Both the position numbers and the translations under genes were made by a program. A DNA stretch of 27,737 bases from a virus. Numbering within the stretch: position 1 is the stretch's first letter; every line of letters begins with the position of its first letter. Where the stretch lies: the IMG/VR virus record IMGVR_UViG_3300036398_001725, positions 1 through 27,737 of that record. One strand, given 5' to 3'. The notes under the pieces were generated by a model. That model was given only the letters and a program-made list of their open reading frames with translations, ran no database searches and was not told where the DNA came from. Of this stretch, positions 20,192 to 26,172 are shown one piece after another.

Positions 20192-20428
20192 ATGAAATAC
20201 AAAATCGGATACAACCATACCTCGCCCGAGTTTGCGTCTTCCTATGCTGACGCGCGGAAAGCGGTTCGGCGTGAGGCTCGGACGCGCCGCATGATCGGCA
20301 TGACGATCCGCCTCCGCTCGGTCAAATGCGACGACGGCGAATACCTCTACCTATCAACCGCCGATCTTCGCCAAGATTGCGACGGTTCGCGCGCCTTCGC
20401 GGTCATCTCCGAAAACCCCAACGATTGA
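20192..20428 (+). CDS. Small basic early protein
   Basis: 78 residues (MKYKIGYNHTSPEFASSYADARKAVRREARTRR). The basic helix ARKAVRREARTRR could bind nucleic acid; the rest, MIGMTIRLRSVKCDDGEYLYLSTADL, looks beta. The function is unknown. The leader is TGAAAACCCATG, immediately after the previous stop. Confidence 0.65.
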   Translation: MKYKIGYNHTSPEFASSYADARKAVRREARTRRMIGMTIRLRSVKCDDGEYLYLSTADLRQDCDGSRAFAVISENPND

Positions 20429-20441
20429 AATAAAACACCCC

Positions 20442-20753
20442 ATGAAATCCCATACCCCCGCCCCTTGGATTGTCCGATTCGATGAAGATCGATTCGACTC
20501 GAAACTGTCTGTTCTTGAGGTCATCGATGGAAGCGATGCGTCATTGAGTCATCCGCAGGGCGAACTTGTTCTTGCGCGAGTCAATGTCAGCGCGTTTGCG
20601 CCGCACATGGACGAACCGCTCGCCAACGCTCGCCTAATCGCCTCCGCACCCGATCTTCTCGCCGCCCTCGAACGCCTCGCGCACCCTATGGCCGACGACG
20701 AGGACTTGGACTACGCGCGCGAAATCATCAAGAAAGCGAAAGGCCAGCTATGA
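20442..20753 (+). CDS. Phage protein of the ANARLIASAPDLL type
   Basis: 103 residues. The segment EPLANARLIASAPDLLAALERL near residues 65-86 is a very common signature in small uncharacterised phage and prophage proteins, usually preceded by an N-terminal HTPAPW as here (SHTPAPWIV). The function of this family is unknown to me. The C-terminus YAREIIKKAKGQL is helical. The leader is AAACACCCCATG. The next small gene overlaps its stop by four bases. Confidence 0.8.
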   Translation: MKSHTPAPWIVRFDEDRFDSKLSVLEVIDGSDASLSHPQGELVLARVNVSAFAPHMDEPLANARLIASAPDLLAALERLAHPMADDEDLDYAREIIKKAKGQL

Positions 20754-20887
20754 AAGTCTATTGGACGGCATTTTACGGAAGGAGTGAATACACGTTTCAA
20801 GGTCGCAACGCCAAGCGTGACGCGTATCGACTGGTCAAACGATTCGGTGGGCGTGTGGTTCGTGAAATCATCAAATCCCACGAATAA
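20750..20887 (+). CDS. 45-residue basic protein
   Basis: The frame from ATG 20750 to TAA 20887 overlaps the previous stop by four bases (ATGA). The product starts MKVYWTAFYGRSEYTFQGRN and is strongly basic (KRDAYRLVKRFGGRVVREIIKSHE), so nucleic-acid binding is possible. Its last codons contain TCAAATCCCACG, one base from the operon's start motif AAATCCCATG, which may be a decayed or coincidental copy. The transglycosylase gene starts 21 bases later. Confidence 0.65.
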   Translation: MKVYWTAFYGRSEYTFQGRNAKRDAYRLVKRFGGRVVREIIKSHE

Positions 20888-20908
20888 ACCGCATCCGCGC
20901 ATCAAATT

Positions 20909-21265
20909 ATGCATCCATTGCTTTTATCCGCTCTCATTCAGGTCGAATCCGGTGGAAACGATCAGGCCCGAGGCCGTCATGGCGAGCTTGGCGCGCTTCA
21001 AATCAAATCGATCATGGTCCGCGACGTGAATCGGATCATGGGGACGCACTACGCGCACCAACAGGTAACGAACCGCGCCATCTCGATCTTCATCGCGGAA
21101 AGCTATTTCGCGCACTATGGCCAGCATCTCAGCGACGAATCTTTAGCTCGGCTCTGGCAAGGTGGGCCAAAAGCCCTTAAAAGATCATCCACGCGCGCGT
21201 ATGGAAAACGGGTTATGCGCGAACTGGAAATGCAACTCGCAGGTATAAATAAAACTCGACAGTAA
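20909..21265 (+). CDS. Lytic transglycosylase (SLT/lysozyme-like fold), possible endolysin
   Basis: 118 residues. The N-terminus LLLSALIQVESGGNDQARG contains the catalytic Glu in the V-E-SGGN motif of SLT-type transglycosylases. GELGALQIKSIMVRDVNRIMG matches the following G-x-x-G-x-x-QI motif, and ARLWQGGP near residue 90 corresponds to the A-x-x-WN/QGG-P motif. These enzymes cleave the MurNAc-GlcNAc bond with anhydro-ring formation. There is no signal peptide, so release by a holin would be required if it serves in lysis. The holins lie 10 kb away on the minus strand. The leader CATCAAATTATG lacks a Shine-Dalgarno sequence. Confidence 0.8.
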   Translation: MHPLLLSALIQVESGGNDQARGRHGELGALQIKSIMVRDVNRIMGTHYAHQQVTNRAISIFIAESYFAHYGQHLSDESLARLWQGGPKALKRSSTRAYGKRVMRELEMQLAGINKTRQ

Positions 21266-21273
21266 AAACCCTA

Positions 21274-21292
21274 TTTTCACCGCACGGTAAAA
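21274..21292. promoter_or_regulatory. Dyad TTTT-C-ACCG-CA-CGGT-AAAA before the gene at 21305
   Basis: An 8-bp interrupted inverted repeat centred on CA in the 39-bp gap after the transglycosylase gene. The two-base centre is too short for a good RNA hairpin, so a protein-binding site is more likely. It could control the four-gene overlapping cluster that follows. No clear promoter hexamers are seen. Confidence 0.3.
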
Positions 21293-21304
21293 CAGCAGAA
21301 ACCA

Positions 21305-21550
21305 ATGAAACTAACCATCCAATCGAAACAGAACGCCCAGACGATTGTCGATCTGTTCAACGCAATCATCACTGGCGAATGCGAAACTCAGGGCGTCAAA
21401 CCGCTCTCAATTTACGATGAGGATAAGCATATCTGCTCCATCACGGACGCGGACGGCAATCAAATCCTTGAGCTGATCATCGAGCGCGAGCAGGGCGACA
21501 AGTTGTGTCCTGCATTCGAAGGCAACCCTGATGAGGAGAAACTGCCATGA
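21305..21550 (+). CDS. Small protein, first of a four-gene overlapping cluster
   Basis: 81 residues (MKLTIQSKQNAQTIVDLFNAIITGECETQGVK). An amphipathic helix near the N-terminus is followed by strands (SIYDEDKHICSITDADGNQILELIIER) and an acidic tail. The function is unknown. The next gene overlaps by four bases and has a GAGGAGA Shine-Dalgarno sequence within this gene's last codons. Confidence 0.65.
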   Translation: MKLTIQSKQNAQTIVDLFNAIITGECETQGVKPLSIYDEDKHICSITDADGNQILELIIEREQGDKLCPAFEGNPDEEKLP

Positions 21551-21810
21551 GCCGCAACATCCCGCTCAGTGAGCTTATAACGACGCTCGAAAGCCTGTCG
21601 GACATGATGCAATCGCCTATGCTTATAGAGGCATCCTATCGACTCGACACTGCCAACAGCGCGCTATGCTGCCTTGAACACGCGCTGTTTTACGTCCGCA
21701 TGTATCGATCAGCCGATAATACAGGCGATGGCGAGAAGCGACGCCAAGAACTCATCGACGACTCGGAATCGATCATCAACCTGATTCGCACCGGAGGACT
21801 GTATCCATGA
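21547..21810 (+). CDS. Small helical protein
   Basis: 87 residues (MSRNIPLSELITTLESLSDMMQS), largely helical, with LCCLEHALFYVRMYRSADNTGDGEKRRQELIDD in the second half. Unknown function. ATGA overlaps on both sides (21547 and 21807) indicate translational coupling. A CGGAGGAC Shine-Dalgarno sequence for the next gene lies in its last codons. Confidence 0.65.
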   Translation: MSRNIPLSELITTLESLSDMMQSPMLIEASYRLDTANSALCCLEHALFYVRMYRSADNTGDGEKRRQELIDDSESIINLIRTGGLYP

Positions 21811-22052
21811 GCCGCAATCTATTCGCCCCGCCCCGCTTCAAAGTTCAGATCAGCGGCGCGATTGGCTGGTCCGATCTAAAGGAACGGGTCGTTCGTTTCG
21901 AAACGCTCGAATACCCCACGCGCAAGGATGCTGAAGTGACGGCCAGGGAACTCAACCCCGGCGAATACACTCAGGGACGGATCCGCGTCGTCCCGGTCGA
22001 AGTGCCGGAGGATTATGATGTGTATCCCACGCCCGAGCGGACCAAGCCATGA
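21807..22052 (+). CDS. Small protein, unknown function
   Basis: 81 residues (MSRNLFAPPRFKVQISGAIGWSDLKERVVRF). Mixed beta and helix; it may be a small domain with strands KVQISG and GRIRVVPVEV around a central helix (RKDAEVTARELNPG). It overlaps both neighbours by four bases. It shares the first four residues, MSRN, with the preceding gene, but no further similarity is visible. Confidence 0.6.
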   Translation: MSRNLFAPPRFKVQISGAIGWSDLKERVVRFETLEYPTRKDAEVTARELNPGEYTQGRIRVVPVEVPEDYDVYPTPERTKP

Positions 22053-22306
22053 GCGACATTCGAGATGAACTGGCCGAAATCGATCCTGACCTGCTTCTCA
22101 TGGATGGATTCGATGACTGCATCATTGGCATCTGCGAGTCGTTCGGAAGCGTCCCGGTTGTCGCCTACGATTACGACAGGGTGCTGGCCAATCTTCAGGC
22201 AAGCGGGATGACCTACGAGGAAGCGGTCGAGTACCATGAATTCAATCAAGCCGGAGCATACGTCGGCGAGCGGACTCCGGTGTTCATTCGGCGGATAGAA
22301 AGTTAG
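22049..22306 (+). CDS. Conserved-looking phage protein (DGFDDCIIGICE...EFNQAGAYVGE type)
   Basis: 85 residues. It matches a pattern common in uncharacterised phage proteins: MDGFDDCIIGICESFGSVPVVAYDYDRVLANL, then GMTYEEAVEYHEFNQAGAYVGERTPVF. The whole protein corresponds to that family's length. No catalytic motif is known to me. It is the last gene of the overlapping cluster and is followed by a 73-bp gap before the possible gene at 22380. Confidence 0.8.
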   Translation: MSDIRDELAEIDPDLLLMDGFDDCIIGICESFGSVPVVAYDYDRVLANLQASGMTYEEAVEYHEFNQAGAYVGERTPVFIRRIES

Positions 22307-22379
22307 ATGCACCGTCGGCCACCATTCCACAGTCAAAACTAGGTTATCCGAACGATTCGATTCTAGCGCATCCAAACCC

Positions 22380-22550
22380 ATGTCCGCTGTCATCACACCA
22401 TCCAGCAATCAAAACGCATCAGCGCGTCGTTTAGAGCGTTTGCGAGGCATTCAAGTCGAGCGATTGAGCGACGCATCTTTATCTTTTTCATCCCGAACGG
22501 TTGCGTCCGCCCCGTCAGGAGGCGGTGCAAGCATACCGGTTTCGGGATGA
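22380..22550 (+). CDS. Possible 56-residue protein ending in a terminator-linked hairpin
   Basis: The open frame runs from ATG 22380 to TGA 22550. Its leader GCGCATCCAAACCCATG closely resembles that of the gene at 18376 (AACGCATCAAATCCCATG), which is the main support for translation. The product is Ser/Ala/Arg-rich (ASARRLERLRGIQVERLSDASL, then SSRTVASAPSGGG) and looks partly disordered. The last 60 bases coincide with a large hairpin (22489-22549), so the stretch could instead be a non-coding RNA. The ATG lies 73 bp after the previous gene. Confidence 0.45.
   Translation: MSAVITPSSNQNASARRLERLRGIQVERLSDASLSFSSRTVASAPSGGGASIPVSG
22489..22549 (+). ncRNA. Large multi-stem hairpin preceding a terminator
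   Basis: CATCCCGAA (22489-22497) pairs perfectly with TTCGGGATG (22541-22549). Inside, CGGT pairs with ACCG, TGC with GCA, and CCGCC with GGCGG, giving a nearly continuous rod of 61 bases. It ends seven bases before a strong terminator stem. It could be the body of a small RNA, a processing signal or a 3' stabiliser of the early operon transcript. Confidence 0.5.
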
Positions 22551-22556
22551 AACCAC

Positions 22557-22595
22557 CCCTCCTTGGGTTTTTAATCCCAAGGGGGGTTTCATTTT
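22557..22595 (+). terminator. Rho-independent terminator at the end of the early operon
   Basis: CCCTCCTTGGG (22557-22567) pairs with CCCAAGGGGGG (22576-22586) through 11 bp including one T-G pair, followed by TTTCATTTT. The flanking GAAAC/GTTTC can extend the stem with a bulge. It separates the early small genes from the recombination block. Confidence 0.8.
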
Positions 22596-22679
22596 AGTGA
22601 AATAGATGATGAGTGTAGCTAACCGTGGAAGAGTTGAATCTAACCGAGAAAATGGAAATCTAACTTCTGGGTCTTGACA

Positions 22680-23219
22680 ATGGTCGGTATGAACCGCAGA
22701 CTAGAGTTCGTTATGAGCTATTTGCCATCAGGAAAAACACCAAGAACGATGTTCAGCCAGATGCCACCAAAGCGGCACGATCTGGACCCGAGTAAGTCGG
22801 AAGTTCTGGCCTACATCGGACAGGAGATGGGTTGCGACTTGGCGGCGGCGATACGGGCGTTCAATTCGATGCGGCATCCGAAGTGTCGGGTGCTGGTGTT
22901 CGACAAGATTGAGCGGCAGTGGAAGGGTTGCGAGTTTCGGCCAGCCGACGCTGAGACAAGCGAGTTGTCGATCATCCGTGAGCATCGCGCTTTTGAGCGG
23001 CAGTTGGCCGTTCTGAAGTCAACCGTGCGCCGGTTGCAAGATGATGTTGAAGACCTCAAGCGGAAGACTGCAAAGCGAACCAAGGGCAAAAGGGGCGATG
23101 ACAGGAAAGTGGGTGAGCCAGCCGATGAACCACCCGCTGAAGTTAAGCCAACAGAGCCAGACCGCCCATCACTGTCCGAGGAATTCGCCAAGTTGTTCCC
23201 TGAATTAACCGACAAATAA
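22680..23219 (+). CDS. Coiled-coil protein of the recombination block
   Basis: About 179 residues from ATG 22680; later in-frame ATGs at 22689 and 22713 are also possible and no Shine-Dalgarno sequence decides between them. A compact N-terminal domain (DLDPSKSEVLAYIGQEMGCDLAAAIRAFNSMRH, KCRVLVFDKIERQWKGCEF) is followed by a coiled coil (REHRAFERQLAVLKSTVRRLQDDVEDLKRK), a basic stretch, a Pro/Glu linker and a C-terminal helix SLSEEFAKLFPELTDK. The function is unknown. Its 130-bp upstream gap after the terminator probably contains the promoter of this block; TTGACA at 22674-22679 has no matching -10. Confidence 0.65.
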   Translation: MVGMNRRLEFVMSYLPSGKTPRTMFSQMPPKRHDLDPSKSEVLAYIGQEMGCDLAAAIRAFNSMRHPKCRVLVFDKIERQWKGCEFRPADAETSELSIIREHRAFERQLAVLKSTVRRLQDDVEDLKRKTAKRTKGKRGDDRKVGEPADEPPAEVKPTEPDRPSLSEEFAKLFPELTDK

Positions 23220-23228
23220 CTGATTACT

Positions 23229-23675
23229 ATGGAAACCGAAAAATCATCCGTGTTGAAAGAACAGTTGGAAAAAACCGCCACGATGTTCAAGCGAATATCT
23301 GAGAGCGTTGATCGGATCGAAAAAACCTTGAAGGAGCATGAACGCAAGATCGATGAAGCGTTGAAGCGTTCGTCCTATCAGGACACCGACATCGACACCT
23401 GGGAAGGCTTCGGGCCGAAGCCAGAGTGTCAGCCGTTCAATCCGAACGCCGAAACGTACACCCTGGAACTCCATCACGGCCAATACACAATCCGACGCGA
23501 CGACGGCGAATCCGACAAGGAATGGCAACGGCGCAAAGATCATCTCATGGACCAGCGTGTCACGTTCCTCAATGGCAGCGGACAGAACGGAACGCCAGAG
23601 CAAGTGGCCCACCTTCAGAGAATCGAGACACGACTAGGACGAAAAATTTTCAAATATCCTCTTGCAACGACTTGA
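23229..23675 (+). CDS. Coiled-coil protein, unknown function
   Basis: 148 residues. The N-terminal 50 are a heptad-like coiled coil (SSVLKEQLEKTATMFKRISESVDRIEKTLKEHERKIDEALKR). The rest is a small mixed domain with YTLELHHGQYTIRRDDGESDKEWQRRKDHLMDQR and RIETRLGRKIFKYPLATT. It could partner the coiled-coil protein encoded nine bases upstream. No family is recognised. Confidence 0.65.
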   Translation: METEKSSVLKEQLEKTATMFKRISESVDRIEKTLKEHERKIDEALKRSSYQDTDIDTWEGFGPKPECQPFNPNAETYTLELHHGQYTIRRDDGESDKEWQRRKDHLMDQRVTFLNGSGQNGTPEQVAHLQRIETRLGRKIFKYPLATT

Positions 23676-23714
23676 GACAACTGCAACACTACGTCCGCAA
23701 CAATGACCAATTTT

Positions 23715-23798
23715 CTGCAATCGGGAATAGTGCGCGAAGAGAACTCGCGACGGGGTTTTTAATTGGATTTTTATCCCTGATTAAACACCCGATTGCAG
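23715..23798 (+). promoter_or_regulatory. 11-bp inverted repeat framing nested hairpins before the HTH gene
   Basis: CTGCAATCGGG (23715-23725) and CCCGATTGCAG (23788-23798) are perfect inverted repeats 62 bases apart, the second ending 11 bases before ATG 23810. Between them are CGCGA/TCGCG with a seven-base loop (near 23734-23750) followed by ACGGGGTTTTT, and a small GGAT-TTTT-ATCC hairpin (23765-23776). The first could terminate or attenuate; the outer repeats could be operator sites for the DNA-binding protein encoded next, or pair in RNA to mask its start. Confidence 0.5.
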
Positions 23799-23809
23799 TC
23801 GATTTTTGA

Positions 23810-24115
23810 ATGAAAGCTTATACGGCCAAACAAACGGCAGCGATGCTTCAAATTTGCACCGAGACGCTAAGGCGAATCGTTCGCAATGACGGCATCCAGC
23901 ACAGGAGAATTGGCCGACGAATCCTTTTCACGGAAGCCGACATCGCGGCGATTCTTGAGAGTCGAGCAATGACCGGAGCTGTGAATCCGTACGCAAAGAA
24001 GACAAACAAACAACCGCAGATAGAGAATACAACCTATGAGCAACCAAGCAGCCACACTGACGGTAGCAGTACCGTCCCAGCAAGCACCGCAAGCCCTGAC
24101 TCCAACCAGTCCTGA
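23810..24115 (+). CDS. Helix-turn-helix DNA-binding protein (MerR/excisionase-like)
   Basis: 101 residues. Residues 3-50 (YTAKQTAAMLQICTETLRRIVRNDGIQHRRIGRRILFTEADIAAIL) form the winged helix-turn-helix of the HTH_17/excisionase type: T-x-x-QTA-x-ML, a recognition helix ETLRRIVRN, then a wing IGRRILFTEADI. The remainder is Ser/Thr/Asn-rich and disordered; its last 80 bases overlap the recT-like gene in another frame. Such proteins bind short DNA sites as repressors, activators or excision factors. With no integrase in view, a regulator of the following recombination genes is more likely, possibly through the inverted repeat just upstream. Confidence 0.8.
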   Translation: MKAYTAKQTAAMLQICTETLRRIVRNDGIQHRRIGRRILFTEADIAAILESRAMTGAVNPYAKKTNKQPQIENTTYEQPSSHTDGSSTVPASTASPDSNQS

Positions 24116-24866
24116 CTTCTACGACCGCATCGACAGTCCGATGGATGCGGTGAAAACGATGGGCGACTGGATTAGCCACTCCGGCATGTTCGGATGCGTC
24201 AAGCCTGAGCAGGGCTACGTCCTCGCTCTGGAATGCATCGCAAGCCGAATGACTCCGCTCTCATGGAAGCGCGAGAATCATTTGATCAATGGCAACATCA
24301 CGATGAAGAGCGAATCGATGCTCTCCGGTCTGATGAATGCCGGATGGGATATCGACTGGGTGCAGTTCGACATTCAGGCCGCAATCGCCGACTTCAGTAA
24401 GGGTGCGAAGAAGGTTCGCGTCTCATTCACCGCAGATGATGCGAAGCAAGCTGGACTTATCCCCGCAAAGCCAGGAAGCGGCTGGGCAAAGTTTCCTGCT
24501 GAGATGCTCCGCGCGCGTCTGATCAGCAAGGCGACTCGCATGCTCGATCCGCGAATCACGCAAGGCCGCTACACCCCCGAGGAGGTGGCAGACTTCTCCG
24601 CCACCCCATCAGCACCCGCTCAACCCGCTCCGACGCGCCAGACGGTCAATGTGACGCCGGAATCAACCTTCTCGCTTGTAGAGAAACTGGAGCAGATTCT
24701 TGAGCCACATTCCGAGACAGCGAATGCGTTTCTCATCAGCAAGAACCTCATCAAGGAAGGTCAGAACTTCCGCGATGTCAGCACCAAGGTGGCCAACATG
24801 ATCATCGCCGATGCGGATGGTTTCATCTCCAAGGCTAAGGCGTTCTCAGCTCCCACACTCGAATGA
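24036..24866 (+). CDS. RecT-like single-strand annealing protein
   Basis: 276 residues. The central part resembles the RecT family: GYVLALECIASRMTPLSWKRENHLINGNITMKSESMLSGLMNAG (60-103), a beta part with VRVSFTADDAKQAGLIP (128-143), then SGWAKFPAEMLRARLISKATRMLDPRITQGRYTPEEVADF (148-187), where FPAEMLRARLISKA-R and G-x-YTPEEV are characteristic. RecT proteins bind single-stranded DNA and anneal complementary strands in phage recombination and repair. The PD-(D/E)XK exonuclease gene follows with a four-base overlap, the usual pairing. The N-terminal 25 residues are a Gln/Pro-rich extension overlapping the helix-turn-helix gene. Confidence 0.8.
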   Translation: MSNQAATLTVAVPSQQAPQALTPTSPDFYDRIDSPMDAVKTMGDWISHSGMFGCVKPEQGYVLALECIASRMTPLSWKRENHLINGNITMKSESMLSGLMNAGWDIDWVQFDIQAAIADFSKGAKKVRVSFTADDAKQAGLIPAKPGSGWAKFPAEMLRARLISKATRMLDPRITQGRYTPEEVADFSATPSAPAQPAPTRQTVNVTPESTFSLVEKLEQILEPHSETANAFLISKNLIKEGQNFRDVSTKVANMIIADADGFISKAKAFSAPTLE

Positions 24867-25657
24867 ACATTCTAAACCGCCACGTTAATTTGGACATGCC
24901 AGCCGAGAAGTATCACGCCGTTGATGCGCTGAGCAAAAGCATGATGACCAAGATCCTCAAGTCACCGGCCCATTACAAAGCCGCGCTGGATGAGCATCAG
25001 GAGCCGAGCAAGGCGATGCAGCTTGGTACGGCGATTCATACCGCTGTTCTCGAACCGCACCTGTACTCGCAGGTTGTCGCCGTGATTCCGCCGGATATCG
25101 ACGGTCGGACGAAGGAAGGCAAAGCGTGGAAGGAGCAGCACAAGAGCCGCATTCACCTGACTCATGCTGAAGACATCGATGTGCAGGGCGTGGCCAACTC
25201 TGTTCGTCGCCATCCGTTCTGGGACATCACGCATCTCGACAACAAGATCGAGGCATCGGTATTCGCTCAAGATGAGGAGACTGGCCTACCTCTCAAAGCG
25301 CGTCCCGACATGTGGGTCGAGGATCATACCCTCGTCGATGTGAAGACGACCGACGACGCGACACCCGAGGGTTTCAGTCGCACCGTGACGAGCTTCGGCT
25401 ATCACATTCAGGCGGCACACTACCTTGCCATGACCGGCGCGGAGAACTTCGTCTTCGTCGCCGTTGAACGCAAAGCACCATACGCAATCGGAATCTATCG
25501 TCTGGACGCCGAATGGCTTCAGGCCGGTGAGAACCTTCGCAGGAAGGCTATCTCGACGCTGCATGAGTGCCGCGCACTGGACAGTTGGCCAGCCTATCCC
25601 ACGGCAACCATCACACTTTCATGCCCAAAATGGGTGCTGAATAAATCGGAAAACTAA
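24863..25657 (+). CDS. RecE-like PD-(D/E)XK exonuclease
   Basis: 264 residues. The N-terminus SKSMMTKILKSPAHYKAAL (24-42) and MQLGTAIHTAVLEP (52-65) is typical of the RecE C-terminal/YqaJ-type exonucleases. Catalytic residues are visible as E130, then KARPD (145-149) and VDVKTT (158-163), followed by the conserved HIQAAHYLAM (181-190, the Q-x-x-x-Y motif). These enzymes resect 5' strands of double-stranded DNA to supply RecT with single strands. The four-base overlap with the recT-like gene supports joint function. Length is close to the catalytic core alone. Confidence 0.88.
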   Translation: MNILNRHVNLDMPAEKYHAVDALSKSMMTKILKSPAHYKAALDEHQEPSKAMQLGTAIHTAVLEPHLYSQVVAVIPPDIDGRTKEGKAWKEQHKSRIHLTHAEDIDVQGVANSVRRHPFWDITHLDNKIEASVFAQDEETGLPLKARPDMWVEDHTLVDVKTTDDATPEGFSRTVTSFGYHIQAAHYLAMTGAENFVFVAVERKAPYAIGIYRLDAEWLQAGENLRRKAISTLHECRALDSWPAYPTATITLSCPKWVLNKSEN

Positions 25658-25680
25658 ACCAAAATCGAAGCCTAACAATT

Positions 25681-26103
25681 ATGTTCAAAGTCAATCGTAA
25701 GGACGCCGGAGGCAGCTACATCAATGCTGAAGGCGAGTACACTGTCACCGTGATGAAGGTCGAGGAAACGCTCGACGCCAAGGGCCGCGAGGTCTGCAAG
25801 GTGACGTTCGCAACCGAAGACGGATCGAGCATCGCCGACCGCTTCATCAACCAGGAGAACGTCTGGTTCCGCGTCAACCAGTTGGTTGCCGCCACCAACC
25901 ACAATGTGCCGGATGGAACCGAGGTGGACTTCCTTGGCAAGAAGGGCAGCTACGCCAACTTCCTCAAGTCGATGATCGGTCTTGAGCTTACCATCGTCGT
26001 TCGCGCTGAAGAGTACGACCTGAATGGCGAGAAGAAGAAGGCGTTTCGCATCAAGGCGATGAAGCCTGCTGTGGCCACGGCCCCAGAAGAAAAGCCGTTC
26101 TAA
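25681..26103 (+). CDS. SSB-like single-stranded DNA-binding protein
   Basis: 140 residues. The body is beta-rich (YTVTVMKVEETLDAKGREVCKVTFATEDGSSIADRFINQENVWFRVNQLVAA) and resembles phage DUF669/OB-fold-type proteins that accompany recombination and replication genes. The last residues, APEEKPF, end in acidic residues plus Pro-Phe, like the C-terminal tip by which bacterial SSB recruits partner proteins. It is therefore a likely phage SSB that works with the RecE/RecT pair upstream. The leader CTAACAATTATG has no Shine-Dalgarno sequence. A possible pseudoknot follows its stop. Confidence 0.65.
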   Translation: MFKVNRKDAGGSYINAEGEYTVTVMKVEETLDAKGREVCKVTFATEDGSSIADRFINQENVWFRVNQLVAATNHNVPDGTEVDFLGKKGSYANFLKSMIGLELTIVVRAEEYDLNGEKKKAFRIKAMKPAVATAPEEKPF

Positions 26104-26110
26104 TCCAAAA

Positions 26111-26142
26111 CAGGGAGGGGTGCGTATTCCCTGATAACGCAC
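26111..26142 (+). ncRNA. Possible H-type pseudoknot upstream of thyX
   Basis: Two 6-bp stems interlock: CAGGGA (26111-26116) with TCCCTG (26128-26133), and GTGCGT (26120-26125) with ACGCAC (26137-26142). Connecting loops are three, two and three bases. The two stems can form together as a compact pseudoknot or one at a time. It lies seven bases after the SSB-like stop and 30 bases before ATG 26173 of thyX, so it could affect thyX translation or protect the upstream message. It does not match a riboswitch class I can name. Confidence 0.5.
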
Positions 26143-26172
26143 AACCAATTCTAACGCATCCAATTCGTATCC

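Noticed and set aside
22674-22679. TTGACA as a -35 promoter box
   Set aside because: No acceptable -10 hexamer lies 15-19 bases downstream; the site overlaps possible start codons of the gene at 22680.
23426-23809. 127-codon plus-strand frame ending just before the helix-turn-helix gene
   Set aside because: It overlaps the coiled-coil gene at 23229-23675 in another frame and then runs through the inverted-repeat region; its composition is unlike a folded protein.
24036-24115. Possible frameshift fusion between the helix-turn-helix gene and the recT-like gene
   Set aside because: There is no slippery sequence at the overlap and both genes have their own start and domain limits; the overlap only encodes low-complexity residues.
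25672-26163. 163-codon minus-strand frame opposite the SSB-like gene
   Set aside because: It spans the SSB-like gene and the pseudoknot region, is Leu/Val/Arg-rich, and has no support from gene order.
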